Positions 42,589 to 52,575 of a stretch of DNA of 64,000 nt are shown here, piece by piece. The DNA lies in NCBI RefSeq assembly GCF_001442625.1, contig NZ_LMZQ01000014.1, positions 124,001 through 188,000 of the forward strand. The letters are read 5' to 3'. The DNA comes from Pedobacter ginsenosidimutans. GTDB taxonomy: Bacteria > Bacteroidota > Bacteroidia > Sphingobacteriales > Sphingobacteriaceae. Numbering within the stretch: the first letter of the stretch is position 1; each line of letters begins with the position of its first letter. Both the position numbers and the translations under genes were made by a program. The notes under the pieces are model-generated. The model made no database searches. It worked only from the letters and a program-made list of their open reading frames with translations, and was not told the origin of the DNA.

Positions 42589-42596
42589 TACCTTTG
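42589..42596 (+). promoter_or_regulatory. -7 promoter element of the Fur family gene
   Basis: TACCTTTG matches TAnnTTTG and lies 18 bases before the start codon at 42614. Confidence 0.6.
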
Positions 42597-42613
42597 AATG
42601 GAGTTTAAAAACT

Positions 42614-43111
42614 ATGTCTGAACAAAAAACAAATGAGCTCGTTCGCAAGATTTTTGAGGCTTATTTAGAAAACAAAAATCTACGTAAAACACCAGAGCGT
42701 TTCGCTATATTGGAAGAAATATATTCAAGAAACGACCACTTTGATGTAGAAACCCTTTATATCCACATGAAAAACCAAAAGTACCGCGTAAGTCGTGCTA
42801 CGGTTTATAATACATTGGAGTTATTGGTTTCATGCGATTTAGTTACCAAGCACCAGTTTGGTAAAAATATGGCACAATTCGAAAAATCTTATGGTTACCG
42901 CCAACACGATCATGTAATCTGTATCGAATGTGGTAAAGTAGTAGAATTCTGCGATCCACGCATCCACCAGATCCAAACCATGGTTGGTGATCTTTTAAAA
43001 TTTGATGTGAAACACCATTCGCTAAATCTTTATGGTTTCTGCTCTGATTGCAGTATGGCCAGAAAAGTAAACGAAAGTGCAGCAACAGCCGCAAAAATTG
43101 TAGAAAATTAA
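42614..43111 (+). CDS. Fur family transcriptional regulator
   Basis: A 165-residue metalloregulator. The N-terminal winged helix is about residues 10-85 (TPERFAILEEIYSRNDHFDVETLYIHM, then RVSRATVYNTLELLV). The dimerisation domain carries two CxxC pairs, VICIECGKVVEFCDP and GFCSDCS, for a structural zinc, and the HDH cluster just before them for the regulatory metal. Whether it is Fur, Zur or PerR cannot be told by sequence here. The purA gene follows after 38 bases. Confidence 0.92.
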   Translation: MSEQKTNELVRKIFEAYLENKNLRKTPERFAILEEIYSRNDHFDVETLYIHMKNQKYRVSRATVYNTLELLVSCDLVTKHQFGKNMAQFEKSYGYRQHDHVICIECGKVVEFCDPRIHQIQTMVGDLLKFDVKHHSLNLYGFCSDCSMARKVNESAATAAKIVEN

Positions 43112-43146
43112 ATCAAAATACAAATAAAACCAGCTTAATTTATTAA

Positions 43147-44430
<1,284 letters not shown>

Positions 44431-44441
44431 TAACACTCAGT

Positions 44442-44532
44442 TCGTCATGCTGAATTTATTTCAGCATCTATATTGTTCATCAACTGATAGCCCTTGAAAT
44501 AAATCCGATAGTTATCGGATCAGGATGACGGA
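44442..44532. repeat. Family B stem-loop repeat downstream of purA
   Basis: CGTCATGCTGAATTTATTTC..CAGCATC and later CTTGAAATAAATCCGATAGTT..ATCAGGATGACGG form a composite element. ATCCGATAGTTATCGGAT (44503-44520) is a one-base variant of the GATAGCTATC palindrome found in other repeats. Confidence 0.75.
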
Positions 44533-44541
44533 CACGAAAGA

Positions 44542-44568
44542 AAGCAATCCATAGCGGATTGCTTTTTT
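44542..44568 (+). terminator. Rho-independent terminator after purA
   Basis: AAGCAATCC (44542-44550) pairs perfectly with 44556-44564 over a five-base loop, followed by TTTT. The family B repeat lies between it and the purA stop. Confidence 0.85.
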
Positions 44569-44663
44569 CATTTAAGAGTTGTCAACTTTAATAACAATAT
44601 CGCTAGAAAGCTGACAACTCTTACCAATTGATAGCAAATCAACTTGGCTACTTGCTTAATTGG

Positions 44664-44786
44664 CGTCATCCCGACCGTAGCAAAGCGAAGCGGAGAGATC
44701 TACCTAAACAGATTTAGCTTCGCTGAGCACTTCGTGGTTCTCGACTGCGTTGCACCCGATAGCTATCGGGTCCGCTCGAAATGACG
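44664..44786. repeat. Family A repeat pair with GATAGCTATC palindrome
   Basis: CGTCATCCCGACC..GCGGAGAGATCT at the left and GACTGCGTTGCACCCGATAGCTATCGGGT..GAAATGACG (split) at the right form a head-to-head pair. ACCCGATAGCTATCGGGT (44754-44771) is an 18-base perfect palindrome. The right half is near-identical to 18229-18306. It sits between purA and pabB. Confidence 0.85.
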
Positions 44787-44833
44787 ATCGCCCGATAAAA
44801 AAATTAATTTCTTACAATTATCAACGCTATTTT

Positions 44834-44841
44834 TACCTTTG
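44834..44841 (+). promoter_or_regulatory. -7 promoter element of pabB, seven bases before a TTG start
   Basis: TACCTTTG fits TAnnTTTG exactly. The distance to the TTG at 44849 equals that of the same box to the cmk ATG at 57253, so transcription probably begins at or close to the start codon. Confidence 0.6.
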
Positions 44842-44848
44842 CCGCAGC

Positions 44849-46105
44849 TTGAAAACCACACAAAACATATCCCATTTTAAACAAAAAGCTTTGCATTGGG
44901 CCAACCAGTTCGAGGTTTGCTGCTTTTTAGATTCAAATAACTACAAAGATGCCTACTCGGCTTACGATTTCATTATTGCTGTCGACGCACATCATGAACT
45001 AAAATGTGCCACTGAGAATGCATTTGATCAACTAAAAAGTTTTTACGCATTACATAAACAGTGGGTTTTTGGCTTTTTCAGCTACGATTTAAAAAACGAA
45101 ATAGAAGAACTCCATTCTAATAATCCGGATCATTTAAATTTTCCAGATTTATACTTTTTTGTTCCAAAATACCTGATTGCCTTTAAAAATGGCAATGCCG
45201 AGGTTCTGGTTGGTCCTGAATCGATTTTAGCAGAGATTAATTCCTTTCGGCTTAAAACAGATGTCCAATCTAAAAAAGCAGCGGTAGCACAACGGTTATC
45301 GAAAGATCAATATGTTCAAAAAGTAGAAGCTTTAAGAGAGCATATTATTCGTGGCGATATTTATGAAGTTAATTTCTGCCAGGAGTTTTTTGCCGAAAAT
45401 GCAGAAATAGATCCTGTTCAAACTTTCGAAGCATTAAACAGCGTCTCGCCCACTCCATTTGCCGGTTATTTTAAAGTTCAGGGTAAATATGTTTTATCTG
45501 CAACACCAGAAAGATTTTTGTGCAAACGCGGATTGAAACTTACCTCACAACCCATTAAAGGAACCGCGAAAAGAAGTTTAGACCCAATGGAAGATGAGGC
45601 TATAAAACTGCAGCTCAGGAACGATATTAAAGAACAAGCCGAAAATGTAATGATAGTTGATCTGGTGCGCCACGACCTCACCAAATCGGCCGTTAAGGGT
45701 TCCGTTACAGTCGACGAGTTATTCGGCATCTACAGCTTCCCTCAGGTGCATCAGATGATTTCTACCATTAGTTGCGAATTAAGCCCAAAGGTTCACTTTA
45801 TCGACGCCATTAAAAATGCATTTCCAATGGGCTCTATGACAGGCGCTCCAAAGGTTAAAGCAATGAAATTAATTGAAGAATACGAAGTGACCAAAAGAGG
45901 TATTTATTCCGGCTCTTTTGGATGCATTAGTCCAGATGGTGATTTCGACTTTAATGTGGTTATCCGGAGTATTTTGTACAATGCTGAATCTAGTTATTTA
46001 TCTTTTCAGGTCGGTGGAGCCATTACCTACCAAAGTAATGCTGTTTTAGAATACGAAGAGTGTTTACTGAAGGCCAGTGCAATTTTGAAGGTGCTGGGCA
46101 GTTAA
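44849..46105 (+). CDS. pabB: Anthranilate/aminodeoxychorismate synthase component I (PabB-like)
   Basis: A chorismate-binding enzyme of about 418 residues from the TTG at 44849. The longer frame from the TTG at 44750 would read through a dispersed repeat, and a promoter box lies between, so the short start is favoured. The C-terminal catalytic domain has PIKGTAKRS, DLVRHDLTKSA, GSMTGAPKVKAMKLIEEYE and a final AGGAI-like QVGGAITYQSNAVLEYEE. It makes aminodeoxychorismate for folate; a pabC-like gene is at 20911. A glutamine amidotransferase (PabA) is not in the window. Confidence 0.88.
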   Translation: MKTTQNISHFKQKALHWANQFEVCCFLDSNNYKDAYSAYDFIIAVDAHHELKCATENAFDQLKSFYALHKQWVFGFFSYDLKNEIEELHSNNPDHLNFPDLYFFVPKYLIAFKNGNAEVLVGPESILAEINSFRLKTDVQSKKAAVAQRLSKDQYVQKVEALREHIIRGDIYEVNFCQEFFAENAEIDPVQTFEALNSVSPTPFAGYFKVQGKYVLSATPERFLCKRGLKLTSQPIKGTAKRSLDPMEDEAIKLQLRNDIKEQAENVMIVDLVRHDLTKSAVKGSVTVDELFGIYSFPQVHQMISTISCELSPKVHFIDAIKNAFPMGSMTGAPKVKAMKLIEEYEVTKRGIYSGSFGCISPDGDFDFNVVIRSILYNAESSYLSFQVGGAITYQSNAVLEYEECLLKASAILKVLGS

Positions 46106-46144
46106 TTGGTTCAGTTACCATCAGTTCATTTGTCCTCAGCAATC

Positions 46145-46235
46145 CGTCATCTCGACTGAAACGCAGTGAAATGGAGAGATCTATCTACCCAGATTTCTCG
46201 ACGCTTTCTAGTTGTAGCGTCTCGCTACGACTTCA
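46145..46235. repeat. Family A repeat between convergent pabB and M48 genes
   Basis: CGTCATCTCGACTGAAACGC..GGAGAGATCT at 46145-46182 is the family A half; the second half (AGATTTCTCGACGC) is truncated. TAGCGTCTCGCTACGAC follows at about 46215. The region overall is repeat-rich and has no gene. Confidence 0.75.
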
Positions 46236-46255
46236 ACAATATCTTAAGCCTTAAT

Positions 46256-46290
46256 TTAAATAAAAAAGGTCTTAGCGAGACGCTAAGACC
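46256..46290 (-). terminator. Rho-independent terminator of the M48 peptidase gene
   Basis: GGTCTTAGCG (46268-46277) pairs perfectly with 46281-46290 over a three-base loop. Read on the minus strand it is followed by TTTTTTATTT. It lies 65 bases downstream of the M48 stop. Confidence 0.88.
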
Positions 46291-46355
46291 AGATAAGTGG
46301 GTGGAATTTTCTACATCATGCAAAACCTTCCACCTTAAACCTTAAGCCCTAAACC

Positions 46356-47162
46356 TTATTTCTTATAATATTGTTGTGCTTCTGGTAAATATTTTTGGAT
46401 CTGAGCAATACGAGTAGCATCACTTGGGTGAGTACTTAAAAACTCAGCTGGTTTTTGAGCTCCTGCAGATGCAGCAGACATTCTGTTCCAGAAACTGGTC
46501 GCATTTTGAGGGTTGTATCCGGCCATGGCCATAAAAATTAAGCCTAAACGATCGGCTTCTAATTCTTGATTACGACTGAATTTTAACATCGCAACTGGCG
46601 TGCCTACACCATAAAGGGTATTAAAAATAGATTGAGTTTTTGGGTTTTTAGATAATGCAACACCTGCTGCTGCACCAATACCTTGAGCAACCATTTCTTG
46701 CGACATCCGTTCTGCTGAGTGACCTGCAATAGCGTGAGCAATCTCGTGGCCCATTACGGTGGCCAAACCTGCATCATCTTGTGTTATAGGCAAAATACCT
46801 GTATAAACTACAATCTTCCCTCCAGGCATACACCAGGCATTCTTCTCGTTGTTCTGTACAACATTAACCTCCCACTGGTAATCTGCAATCAGGTTGCCAT
46901 AATTATTGCTGTTCATATACGATTTTACAGCCGTAATTAATCTGCTACCAACGGTTTTAACTTTCAAAGCCTGCGCATTCGAGGCTGGTAAAACTGTAGT
47001 TTTATTCTCCGTTAAAAAGGTGCTATAAGCCTGGAAAGCCATTGGCAAAACCTGGTCGTTACTCACTAAATCAAATCGACTACGGCCTGTTAAAGGAACG
47101 GTAGAACAGGAGTTAAATAATAATACTCCAGCAACACTTGCTGTTAAAAATAACTTTTTCAT
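46356..47162 (-). CDS. M48 family metallopeptidase, outer-membrane lipoprotein (LoiP-like)
   Basis: A 268-residue lipoprotein (lipobox Cys19, LLFNSC) with a zinc peptidase domain. HEIAH (139-143) carries two ligands and the catalytic Glu, and Glu in NQELEADRLG is the third ligand. NAWCMPGGKIVVYTGIL is typical of the M48C group that includes LoiP/YcaL/BepA-like proteins, which degrade misfolded outer-membrane proteins in the periplasm. The gene is downstream of plsY but separated by 96 bases. Confidence 0.93.
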   Translation of the reverse strand: MKKLFLTASVAGVLLFNSCSTVPLTGRSRFDLVSNDQVLPMAFQAYSTFLTENKTTVLPASNAQALKVKTVGSRLITAVKSYMNSNNYGNLIADYQWEVNVVQNNEKNAWCMPGGKIVVYTGILPITQDDAGLATVMGHEIAHAIAGHSAERMSQEMVAQGIGAAAGVALSKNPKTQSIFNTLYGVGTPVAMLKFSRNQELEADRLGLIFMAMAGYNPQNATSFWNRMSAASAGAQKPAEFLSTHPSDATRIAQIQKYLPEAQQYYKK

Positions 47163-47258
47163 AATGCGATTTTAAATGATTAGTAAATACTGATAAGCAA
47201 AACCGAAGATTAAACAGTAAGCCTATAAATAAGTTTTAATGAAATGTGTTTTGTTTAA

Positions 47259-47906
47259 TTAATTAGTTTTCTTCCTAAACAAATACACTTTAGATTCTTT
47301 GCCTTTCAGCAATCTTTCGAGATTTTTCTGGTGTGTAACTAAGATTAAAATACAAACCACCATGCCATAAAGCACTTCCGATTTGATTGAAACCTGAAAC
47401 AAGAACACCACACTGAGCGGAAAAGTAAATCCTGCACAAATGGAGCTTAATGAAACATATTTGGTTAACAACAATACCACCACAAAAACCAGAACACAAA
47501 GCATAGATGCTTCGAAGTTAACTGCCAAAATCATTCCAAAAAGTGTAGCAACACCTTTTCCACCTCTAAAACCTGCAAAAACAGGAAATAAATGTCCCAT
47601 TACTGCGGTTACACCGAGTGCGAGCTGATAATTGACAAAAACAACTGAGTTTTGTGGTCCGGTTACCGACATGCCGATTAAATAGGCCAGATTGGTTGCG
47701 GTATAACCTTTTGCAATATCGATGATCATTACAGCAATTCCGGCTTTTTTGCCCAGTACCCTAAAGGTATTGGTTGCGCCAGCGTTGCCACTTCCATACT
47801 CCCTTACATCAACCCCATAAAAGGCCTGACCAAGCCATACAGCTGTTGGTATAGATCCAAAAAGGTAGGCAATTAATAACGCGCTGAGAGAATAAACCGT
47901 AACCAT
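47259..47906 (-). CDS. plsY: Glycerol-3-phosphate acyltransferase PlsY
   Basis: A 215-residue polytopic membrane enzyme that acylates glycerol-3-phosphate with acyl-phosphate, the first step of phospholipid synthesis. The conserved loops are present: GSIPTAVWLG near residue 20, GSGNAGATNTFRVLGKKAG (37-55) and the AGFRGGKGVATLFG loop (about 112). About five membrane helices. It lies 49 bases after nadC in the same direction and before the M48 gene. A plsX gene is not in this window. Confidence 0.95.
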   Translation of the reverse strand: MVTVYSLSALLIAYLFGSIPTAVWLGQAFYGVDVREYGSGNAGATNTFRVLGKKAGIAVMIIDIAKGYTATNLAYLIGMSVTGPQNSVVFVNYQLALGVTAVMGHLFPVFAGFRGGKGVATLFGMILAVNFEASMLCVLVFVVVLLLTKYVSLSSICAGFTFPLSVVFLFQVSIKSEVLYGMVVCILILVTHQKNLERLLKGKESKVYLFRKKTN

Positions 47907-47955
47907 AGCCTACAATGATACAAAAAATAAGCTTTTAATTTTATAGCAAATCACT

Positions 47956-48798
47956 TTAGTATGCTTTTAAACTCATATCAAGGCTTTTCACAGAATGTGT
48001 AAGCGCACCCATCGAAATAAAATCTACTCCGCAAGCAGCATATTCGGCAACATTCTCTTCAGTAATTCCTCCAGAAGCCTCTGTAATGAATTTACCGTCG
48101 ATTAATTTAACCGCAGCCCTTAAGTTTTCGAAACTGAAATTATCAAGCATAATACGATCTACACCACCAATATGCAAAACTTGAGATAACTCTTCCAGGT
48201 TACGCACCTCAATTTCAATCTGAAGTGATTTATTTTTATTTATTAGATATTTTTTAGCGGCTGTAATGGCATTCGAAATCCCTCCTGCGTAATCTACATG
48301 ATTGTCTTTAATTAAGATCATATCATACAAACCAATGCGGTGATTTACACCTCCACCAATCCTAACTGCCCACTTTTCTAAATAGCGCAAACCTGGAGTA
48401 GTTTTACGCGTATCTAAAATTTTAGTTTTAGTTGTTTTCAATAAAGAAACAATCCGATGGGTTTTAGTTGCAATACCACTCATCCTTTGCATGCAGTTTA
48501 AAACCAATCGTTCAGCAATTAAAATAGCATGTGTACTTCCTGAAACGGTTAGGGCAATATCACCTACTTTTACCGCTACACCATCCTGTAGCAATACATC
48601 AACTTTCAGTTCGGCATCAACCTCCTTAAAAATCTCAAGAGCCAGTTCAATTCCTGCCAAAATACCATCTTCTTTGATAATCAGCTTTGCTTTTCCCTGT
48701 GTACCAGAAGGAATTGTTGAAAGTGAGGTATGATCGCCGTCACCAACATCTTCGGCAAGGGCATTTTTTATGAATTGATGTATAAGTTGAGTATCCAA
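47956..48798 (-). CDS. nadC: Nicotinate-nucleotide pyrophosphorylase (carboxylating)
   Basis: An enzyme of about 280 residues for the quinolinate to NAMN step of NAD synthesis. EDVGDGDHTS near the start, RMSGIATKTH, LDTRKTTPGLRYLEKWAVRIGGGVNHRIGL and IEVEVRNLEEL are standard blocks. The longest frame begins at 48846, but a -7 box at 48817-48824 lies inside it, so I favour the TTG at 48798. The protein then begins LDTQLIHQFI..AEDVG, as in homologues. It is followed by plsY. Confidence 0.93.
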   Translation of the reverse strand: MDTQLIHQFIKNALAEDVGDGDHTSLSTIPSGTQGKAKLIIKEDGILAGIELALEIFKEVDAELKVDVLLQDGVAVKVGDIALTVSGSTHAILIAERLVLNCMQRMSGIATKTHRIVSLLKTTKTKILDTRKTTPGLRYLEKWAVRIGGGVNHRIGLYDMILIKDNHVDYAGGISNAITAAKKYLINKNKSLQIEIEVRNLEELSQVLHIGGVDRIMLDNFSFENLRAAVKLIDGKFITEASGGITEENVAEYAACGVDFISMGALTHSVKSLDMSLKAY

Positions 48799-48816
48799 AA
48801 TGTAGATTTTATGCCG

Positions 48817-48824
48817 CAAAAATA
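48817..48824 (-). promoter_or_regulatory. -7 promoter element of nadC
   Basis: On the minus strand TATTTTTG matches TAnnTTTG, 18 bases before the preferred TTG start and inside the longest open frame. Confidence 0.5.
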
Positions 48825-48957
48825 AGAAATATTTGTTAGCAGACAATTTACTGAAGCGTTAAAGTGATTTGTTGACTTCAGAAGTTTCTAGCCTCCGCAA
48901 CTTACAAGGCTGGTAAAGCATAGCGGTGGCAAAACTTTATAAGTCCTGCCCAGCCAA

Positions 48958-49356
48958 TTAATCCTTTGCCGGTTCGATCCTTAATTCGGTAATCGAAAAG
49001 CTGGTATTGAATTTTTTCATGGTGATAGAGACCCTGAAAGTCTCTTTGGCGGTACTTAGAATAATTACGCCAAAACGATAGTTTGGATTCGTATTAATTT
49101 TATGAAAAATACTTGTTTTTACTGGCGGATGTTTAACAAAAAAATCTCTTAAAATCTGTTCACCCTGTGCTTTTGAGTATACATCTTCTTCATCAACCAT
49201 AATAAGTTCAATGGTTGAGGCGAAACTTTTAGCAATTTCTTTTGAGTTGCCAGCCTTAAAATACGAGGATAAATCATCAATAATATCTGCCTGAAGAGCT
49301 GCAGGATGGTATAATGATGACAAACTAATAATGAGTAAAAATAAGCTCCGGATCAT
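48958..49356 (-). CDS. DUF4783 exported protein
   Basis: A 132-residue protein with a signal peptide (to about residue 24). The domain DDLSSYFKAGNSKEIAKSFASTIELIMVDEEDVYSKAQGEQILRDFF, written here as one block only in outline, matches DUF4783. It is an NTF2-like fold of unknown function that is commonly next to nadC in Bacteroidota. It is upstream of nadC with a 111-base gap and divergent from gpmI. Confidence 0.88.
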   Translation of the reverse strand: MIRSLFLLIISLSSLYHPAALQADIIDDLSSYFKAGNSKEIAKSFASTIELIMVDEEDVYSKAQGEQILRDFFVKHPPVKTSIFHKINTNPNYRFGVIILSTAKETFRVSITMKKFNTSFSITELRIEPAKD

Positions 49357-49447
49357 TTCTGTATTTTATACAGAACCCTATAGCTAAAATTATGCCATTA
49401 GCGTATCAAAAAAAGGATTTCTTCATTTGTATAAGCTTCAATAAAGT

Positions 49448-49455
49448 TATATTTG
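49448..49455 (+). promoter_or_regulatory. -7 promoter element of gpmI
   Basis: TATATTTG fits TAnnTTTG, 74 bases before the gpmI start, which would leave a leader of about 70 bases. Confidence 0.5.
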
Positions 49456-49529
49456 CCGTATAAACAAAACACTAAAACATGTTATACATGAAAATGTTTT
49501 AATGTGGATCAATAAATTTTACAATAAAA

Positions 49530-51053
49530 ATGGTAAACGATAAAAAACTCGCGCTTATAATTCTAGATGGCTGGGGCTACGGAAAACAAGATAATTCTGA
49601 TGCTGCATATGCTGCCAACACTCCTTTTTTCGATTCGTTATTACAGAAATATCCAAATTCTAAGCTTGAAGCATCTGGTGAAGCAGTAGGCCTACCAGCC
49701 GGACAGATGGGTAACTCTGAAGTTGGGCACATGAACTTAGGCGCAGGTCGGGTAGTTTACCAGGAGCTTGGAAGAATCAACAAATCGATTACCGACAGAG
49801 AACTGCACAGCAACCCGGTTTTGGTAAGTGCATTCGATTATGCGAAGCAGAACAATAAAGCAGTTCACTTCATCGGCCTCGTTTCAAACGGTGGTGTACA
49901 TGCGCATATTGAACATTTAAAAGCTTTATGTGATGCCGCAAATGAAGCAAAAGTACCAAACACTTTTGTTCATGCTTTTTTAGATGGCCGTGATACTGAT
50001 CCAAACTCTGGATTGGGTTTTATTACTGACCTGAAAAACCACATCCAAAACACCAATGCTAAATTGGCTACCATGGTTGGCCGTTATTATGCAATGGACC
50101 GCGATAACCGTTGGGAGCGCGTTAAACAAGCTTACGATGTAATGGTAAATGGCATTGGCGAAAAAACCCAGGACGCATTGGCTGCGATCAAAAAATCATA
50201 CGCTGATGGCGTAACTGATGAGTTTTTAAAACCAATCGTATTAACGCAGGATAATGGTGCACCGGTTGCTACGATTCAAAATGATGATGTAGTAATCTGT
50301 TTTAATTTCCGTACCGATAGAGGTCGTGAAATCACTACCGCATTAACACAAAAAGATTTCCCGGAACAGCAGATGCACAAACTGCCATTGTATTATGTTA
50401 CCATGACTACCTACGATGAGAGTTTTGAAAAGGTTAATGTAATTTTCACCAAAGATGATTTAACCCAAACCATTGGTGAAGTACTGGCCAACAACAATAA
50501 AAACCAGATCCGTATTGCCGAAACTGAGAAATACCCACACGTAACCTTCTTCTTCTCAGGCGGAAGGGAAGCTGAATTTAAAAACGAAAAACGCATTCTA
50601 ATTCCTTCACCGAAAGTAGCCACATACGATCTTCAACCAGAAATGAGTGCCGCCGGGATTACAGATGCCATTACCAAAGAAATGGAAACCGGATGGGCCG
50701 ATTTTATTTGCTTAAACTTTGCCAATCCAGACATGGTTGGCCACACAGGTGTTTTTGAGGCTGTGATAAAAGCAGTAGAAACTGCAGACAAATGCGCAGA
50801 AATTGTGGTAAACAAAGGTTTGGAGCATGGTTATTCATTTATTCTTTTAGCCGATCATGGAAACTCCGAGTTCATGGTGAATGGAGATGGGTCTGCCAAT
50901 ACTGCACATACAACCAACCTGGTTCCTTGTATTTTAATTGATAAGGATTACAAAACCATTGCAGATGGTAAATTAGGCGACATTGCCCCTACTATTCTAA
51001 AAATATTAGGTGTAGCTATTCCAGCAGAAATGACAGGAAATGTTTTAGTATAA
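49530..51053 (+). CDS. gpmI: 2,3-bisphosphoglycerate-independent phosphoglycerate mutase
   Basis: A 507-residue glycolytic enzyme of the alkaline phosphatase superfamily. Ser63 in GQMGNSEVGHMNLG is the phosphorylated nucleophile, and the metal ligands in LDGWG (12-16), GRDTDP, RYYAMDRDNRW, NFANPDMVGHTG and ADHGNSE are all present. The length is normal. A small lipoprotein gene overlaps its stop codon by one base (TAATG), so the two are translationally coupled. Confidence 0.97.
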   Translation: MVNDKKLALIILDGWGYGKQDNSDAAYAANTPFFDSLLQKYPNSKLEASGEAVGLPAGQMGNSEVGHMNLGAGRVVYQELGRINKSITDRELHSNPVLVSAFDYAKQNNKAVHFIGLVSNGGVHAHIEHLKALCDAANEAKVPNTFVHAFLDGRDTDPNSGLGFITDLKNHIQNTNAKLATMVGRYYAMDRDNRWERVKQAYDVMVNGIGEKTQDALAAIKKSYADGVTDEFLKPIVLTQDNGAPVATIQNDDVVICFNFRTDRGREITTALTQKDFPEQQMHKLPLYYVTMTTYDESFEKVNVIFTKDDLTQTIGEVLANNNKNQIRIAETEKYPHVTFFFSGGREAEFKNEKRILIPSPKVATYDLQPEMSAAGITDAITKEMETGWADFICLNFANPDMVGHTGVFEAVIKAVETADKCAEIVVNKGLEHGYSFILLADHGNSEFMVNGDGSANTAHTTNLVPCILIDKDYKTIADGKLGDIAPTILKILGVAIPAEMTGNVLV

Positions 51054-51583
51054 TGGTTAAAAAACTTCAAATCCTGGTATTTGCTTTCACATTGTTTTCC
51101 TGCAATCAGCGAAAAGAAGCTGAAGCAAATACCGATTTATTGTATTTTGATGTAAAAGGATATTTTGGAAAGGAAATTTCTCGCTTACAAAGGCTAAACC
51201 CCATTGTAAATAAAACCGTTAGCGTAAATGGGTCAGCTGAAAGCAAAGTAGCTAAAATTGCCGATTGGTCAAAAGAATTAGCCATTTTCGTTAACGCCGA
51301 CATCAATAAAACATCATGGAAAGGGAGTTTTAAAACAAAAGAACAAGATGGCGTTGATATTTATACTTCCGATAATAAAAAAATCCCTGTTAAGAAGATT
51401 TCTATAATCTGGAAAGGCCAGAAAGCAGATAAAATAGAGATCATTATCGATAATAAAAACATCTTATACCAATCTCAGGATACATTAACCTACTGCCCGG
51501 ATAGCTTATATGTAATCAAAAAACAACAGAAAATTAGATTGCTAAAGGAAAAGAAGTATTCAGTTATCGGAAAGCTGAAATAA
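51053..51583 (+). CDS. Small lipoprotein coupled to gpmI, unknown function
   Basis: A 176-residue lipoprotein (lipobox Cys17, LFSC). The mature part is a mixed alpha/beta protein without a motif I recognise (LLYFDVKGYFGKEISRLQ..NPIVNKTVSVNG near the start). Its ATG overlaps the gpmI stop by one base, so it depends on gpmI translation. A terminator follows. A functional link to glycolysis is not implied by the sequence. Confidence 0.8.
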   Translation: MVKKLQILVFAFTLFSCNQRKEAEANTDLLYFDVKGYFGKEISRLQRLNPIVNKTVSVNGSAESKVAKIADWSKELAIFVNADINKTSWKGSFKTKEQDGVDIYTSDNKKIPVKKISIIWKGQKADKIEIIIDNKNILYQSQDTLTYCPDSLYVIKKQQKIRLLKEKKYSVIGKLK

Positions 51584-51585
51584 AA

Positions 51586-51625
51586 AAAAATGGGACTCGA
51601 AAATATTCAGGCCCCATTTTTCTTT
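51586..51625. terminator. Bidirectional terminator between the lipoprotein and the convergent TPR gene
   Basis: AAAAATGGG (51586-51594) pairs with CCCATTTTT (51613-51621), so the stem has a T-run on both strands. It lies between two convergent genes only 54 bases apart. Confidence 0.75.
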
Positions 51626-51637
51626 AAAGGTTATATT

Positions 51638-52258
51638 TTACTTTAGGCTAGCAATCTGCGCCTTATCGTAGGTTACCCAATCAATAATATCTTTTCTTAA
51701 CGGCTGCAAGGTTAATACCTTCTGAAAATCAGCGATAGAATTATTGAACAAAGCTACACAAGCCGCTTTTTCTTCTTTTTTCTTCGCTTTAAAAGATCTG
51801 AAAATTGCATAATCCTTATAAGCTAAGCCACGGTTCTGAAACATTTGGGCATCTTCATCACCATTAATTTCAATGGCTTTTGTAAAATCTTTGAGAGATG
51901 CCAAATAAAAGTTCTCGCGCATGGTATTTAACGATTCTTTAGGGTCGTTAGCGATTTTTAATCTTGCTATCCCCCGGTAATAATAAGCCGTAACCTCAGT
52001 AGGTTTAATGGTTAATAACCGGCTATACGTAGCAATACATTTCTCATATTCGCGATTTTGGAAATAAGAATATCCAAGCATCTGGAGCACATTTGCGTTA
52101 TCTTTAGTTTTGGCATCAGCTTTTTCTAATTGTATAGCGGCAGTTTTATAATCACCTTTCATCATCGCCTGCATACTTCTTTCGTAATTGCTTTGTGCGA
52201 AACTACTAGTTGATGTAAAAATAATTAATCCTAAAATCGCCTTTTTAAAATAGTTCAT
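51638..52258 (-). CDS. Tetratricopeptide repeat protein, exported
   Basis: A 206-residue protein with a signal peptide (to about residue 21, SFAQ). At least three TPR units are visible, with patterns such as MMKGDYKTAAIQLEKADA, LGYSYFQNREYEKCIATYSRLLTI and AYYYRGIARLKI..YLASLKDFTKAIEI, each pair of helices about 34 residues long. It probably scaffolds a periplasmic complex; the partner is unknown. Confidence 0.88.
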   Translation of the reverse strand: MNYFKKAILGLIIFTSTSSFAQSNYERSMQAMMKGDYKTAAIQLEKADAKTKDNANVLQMLGYSYFQNREYEKCIATYSRLLTIKPTEVTAYYYRGIARLKIANDPKESLNTMRENFYLASLKDFTKAIEINGDEDAQMFQNRGLAYKDYAIFRSFKAKKKEEKAACVALFNNSIADFQKVLTLQPLRKDIIDWVTYDKAQIASLK

Positions 52259-52575
52259 GTATGAGTAATAAGTTTAACAAATCTAACGCCTAACCAAATT
52301 TATAGGAGAAATTTTTTGCAATATAATCCTATTCTGATAATTTAAAAGTTTTTAATTTTCTTTCATTCAAAACCGAATGCCCTAAACATTAGCTTAAACG
52401 CTAAAATATGCTTTATATGATATTGGCGAAAATATTTATATTACTCTGCCTTTTTAACATAAGATTAATATTATTTTCACTTTGGCACAAGAGTTGAATT
52501 TATTAACTTAATAGCAAAATTAAACAAAGTGAATACGATTAAACTGCCAGTTTGTCGTTAGCGGAAAATGTGATA
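52259..52575. other. Divergent gap between the TPR gene and lon
   Basis: About 317 AT-rich bases with no gene or repeat I recognise. It must hold the lon promoter. TTCACTTTGG near 52475 is only a weak match to the -7 consensus. I saw no heat-shock-type operator such as a CIRCE repeat. Confidence 0.4.
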
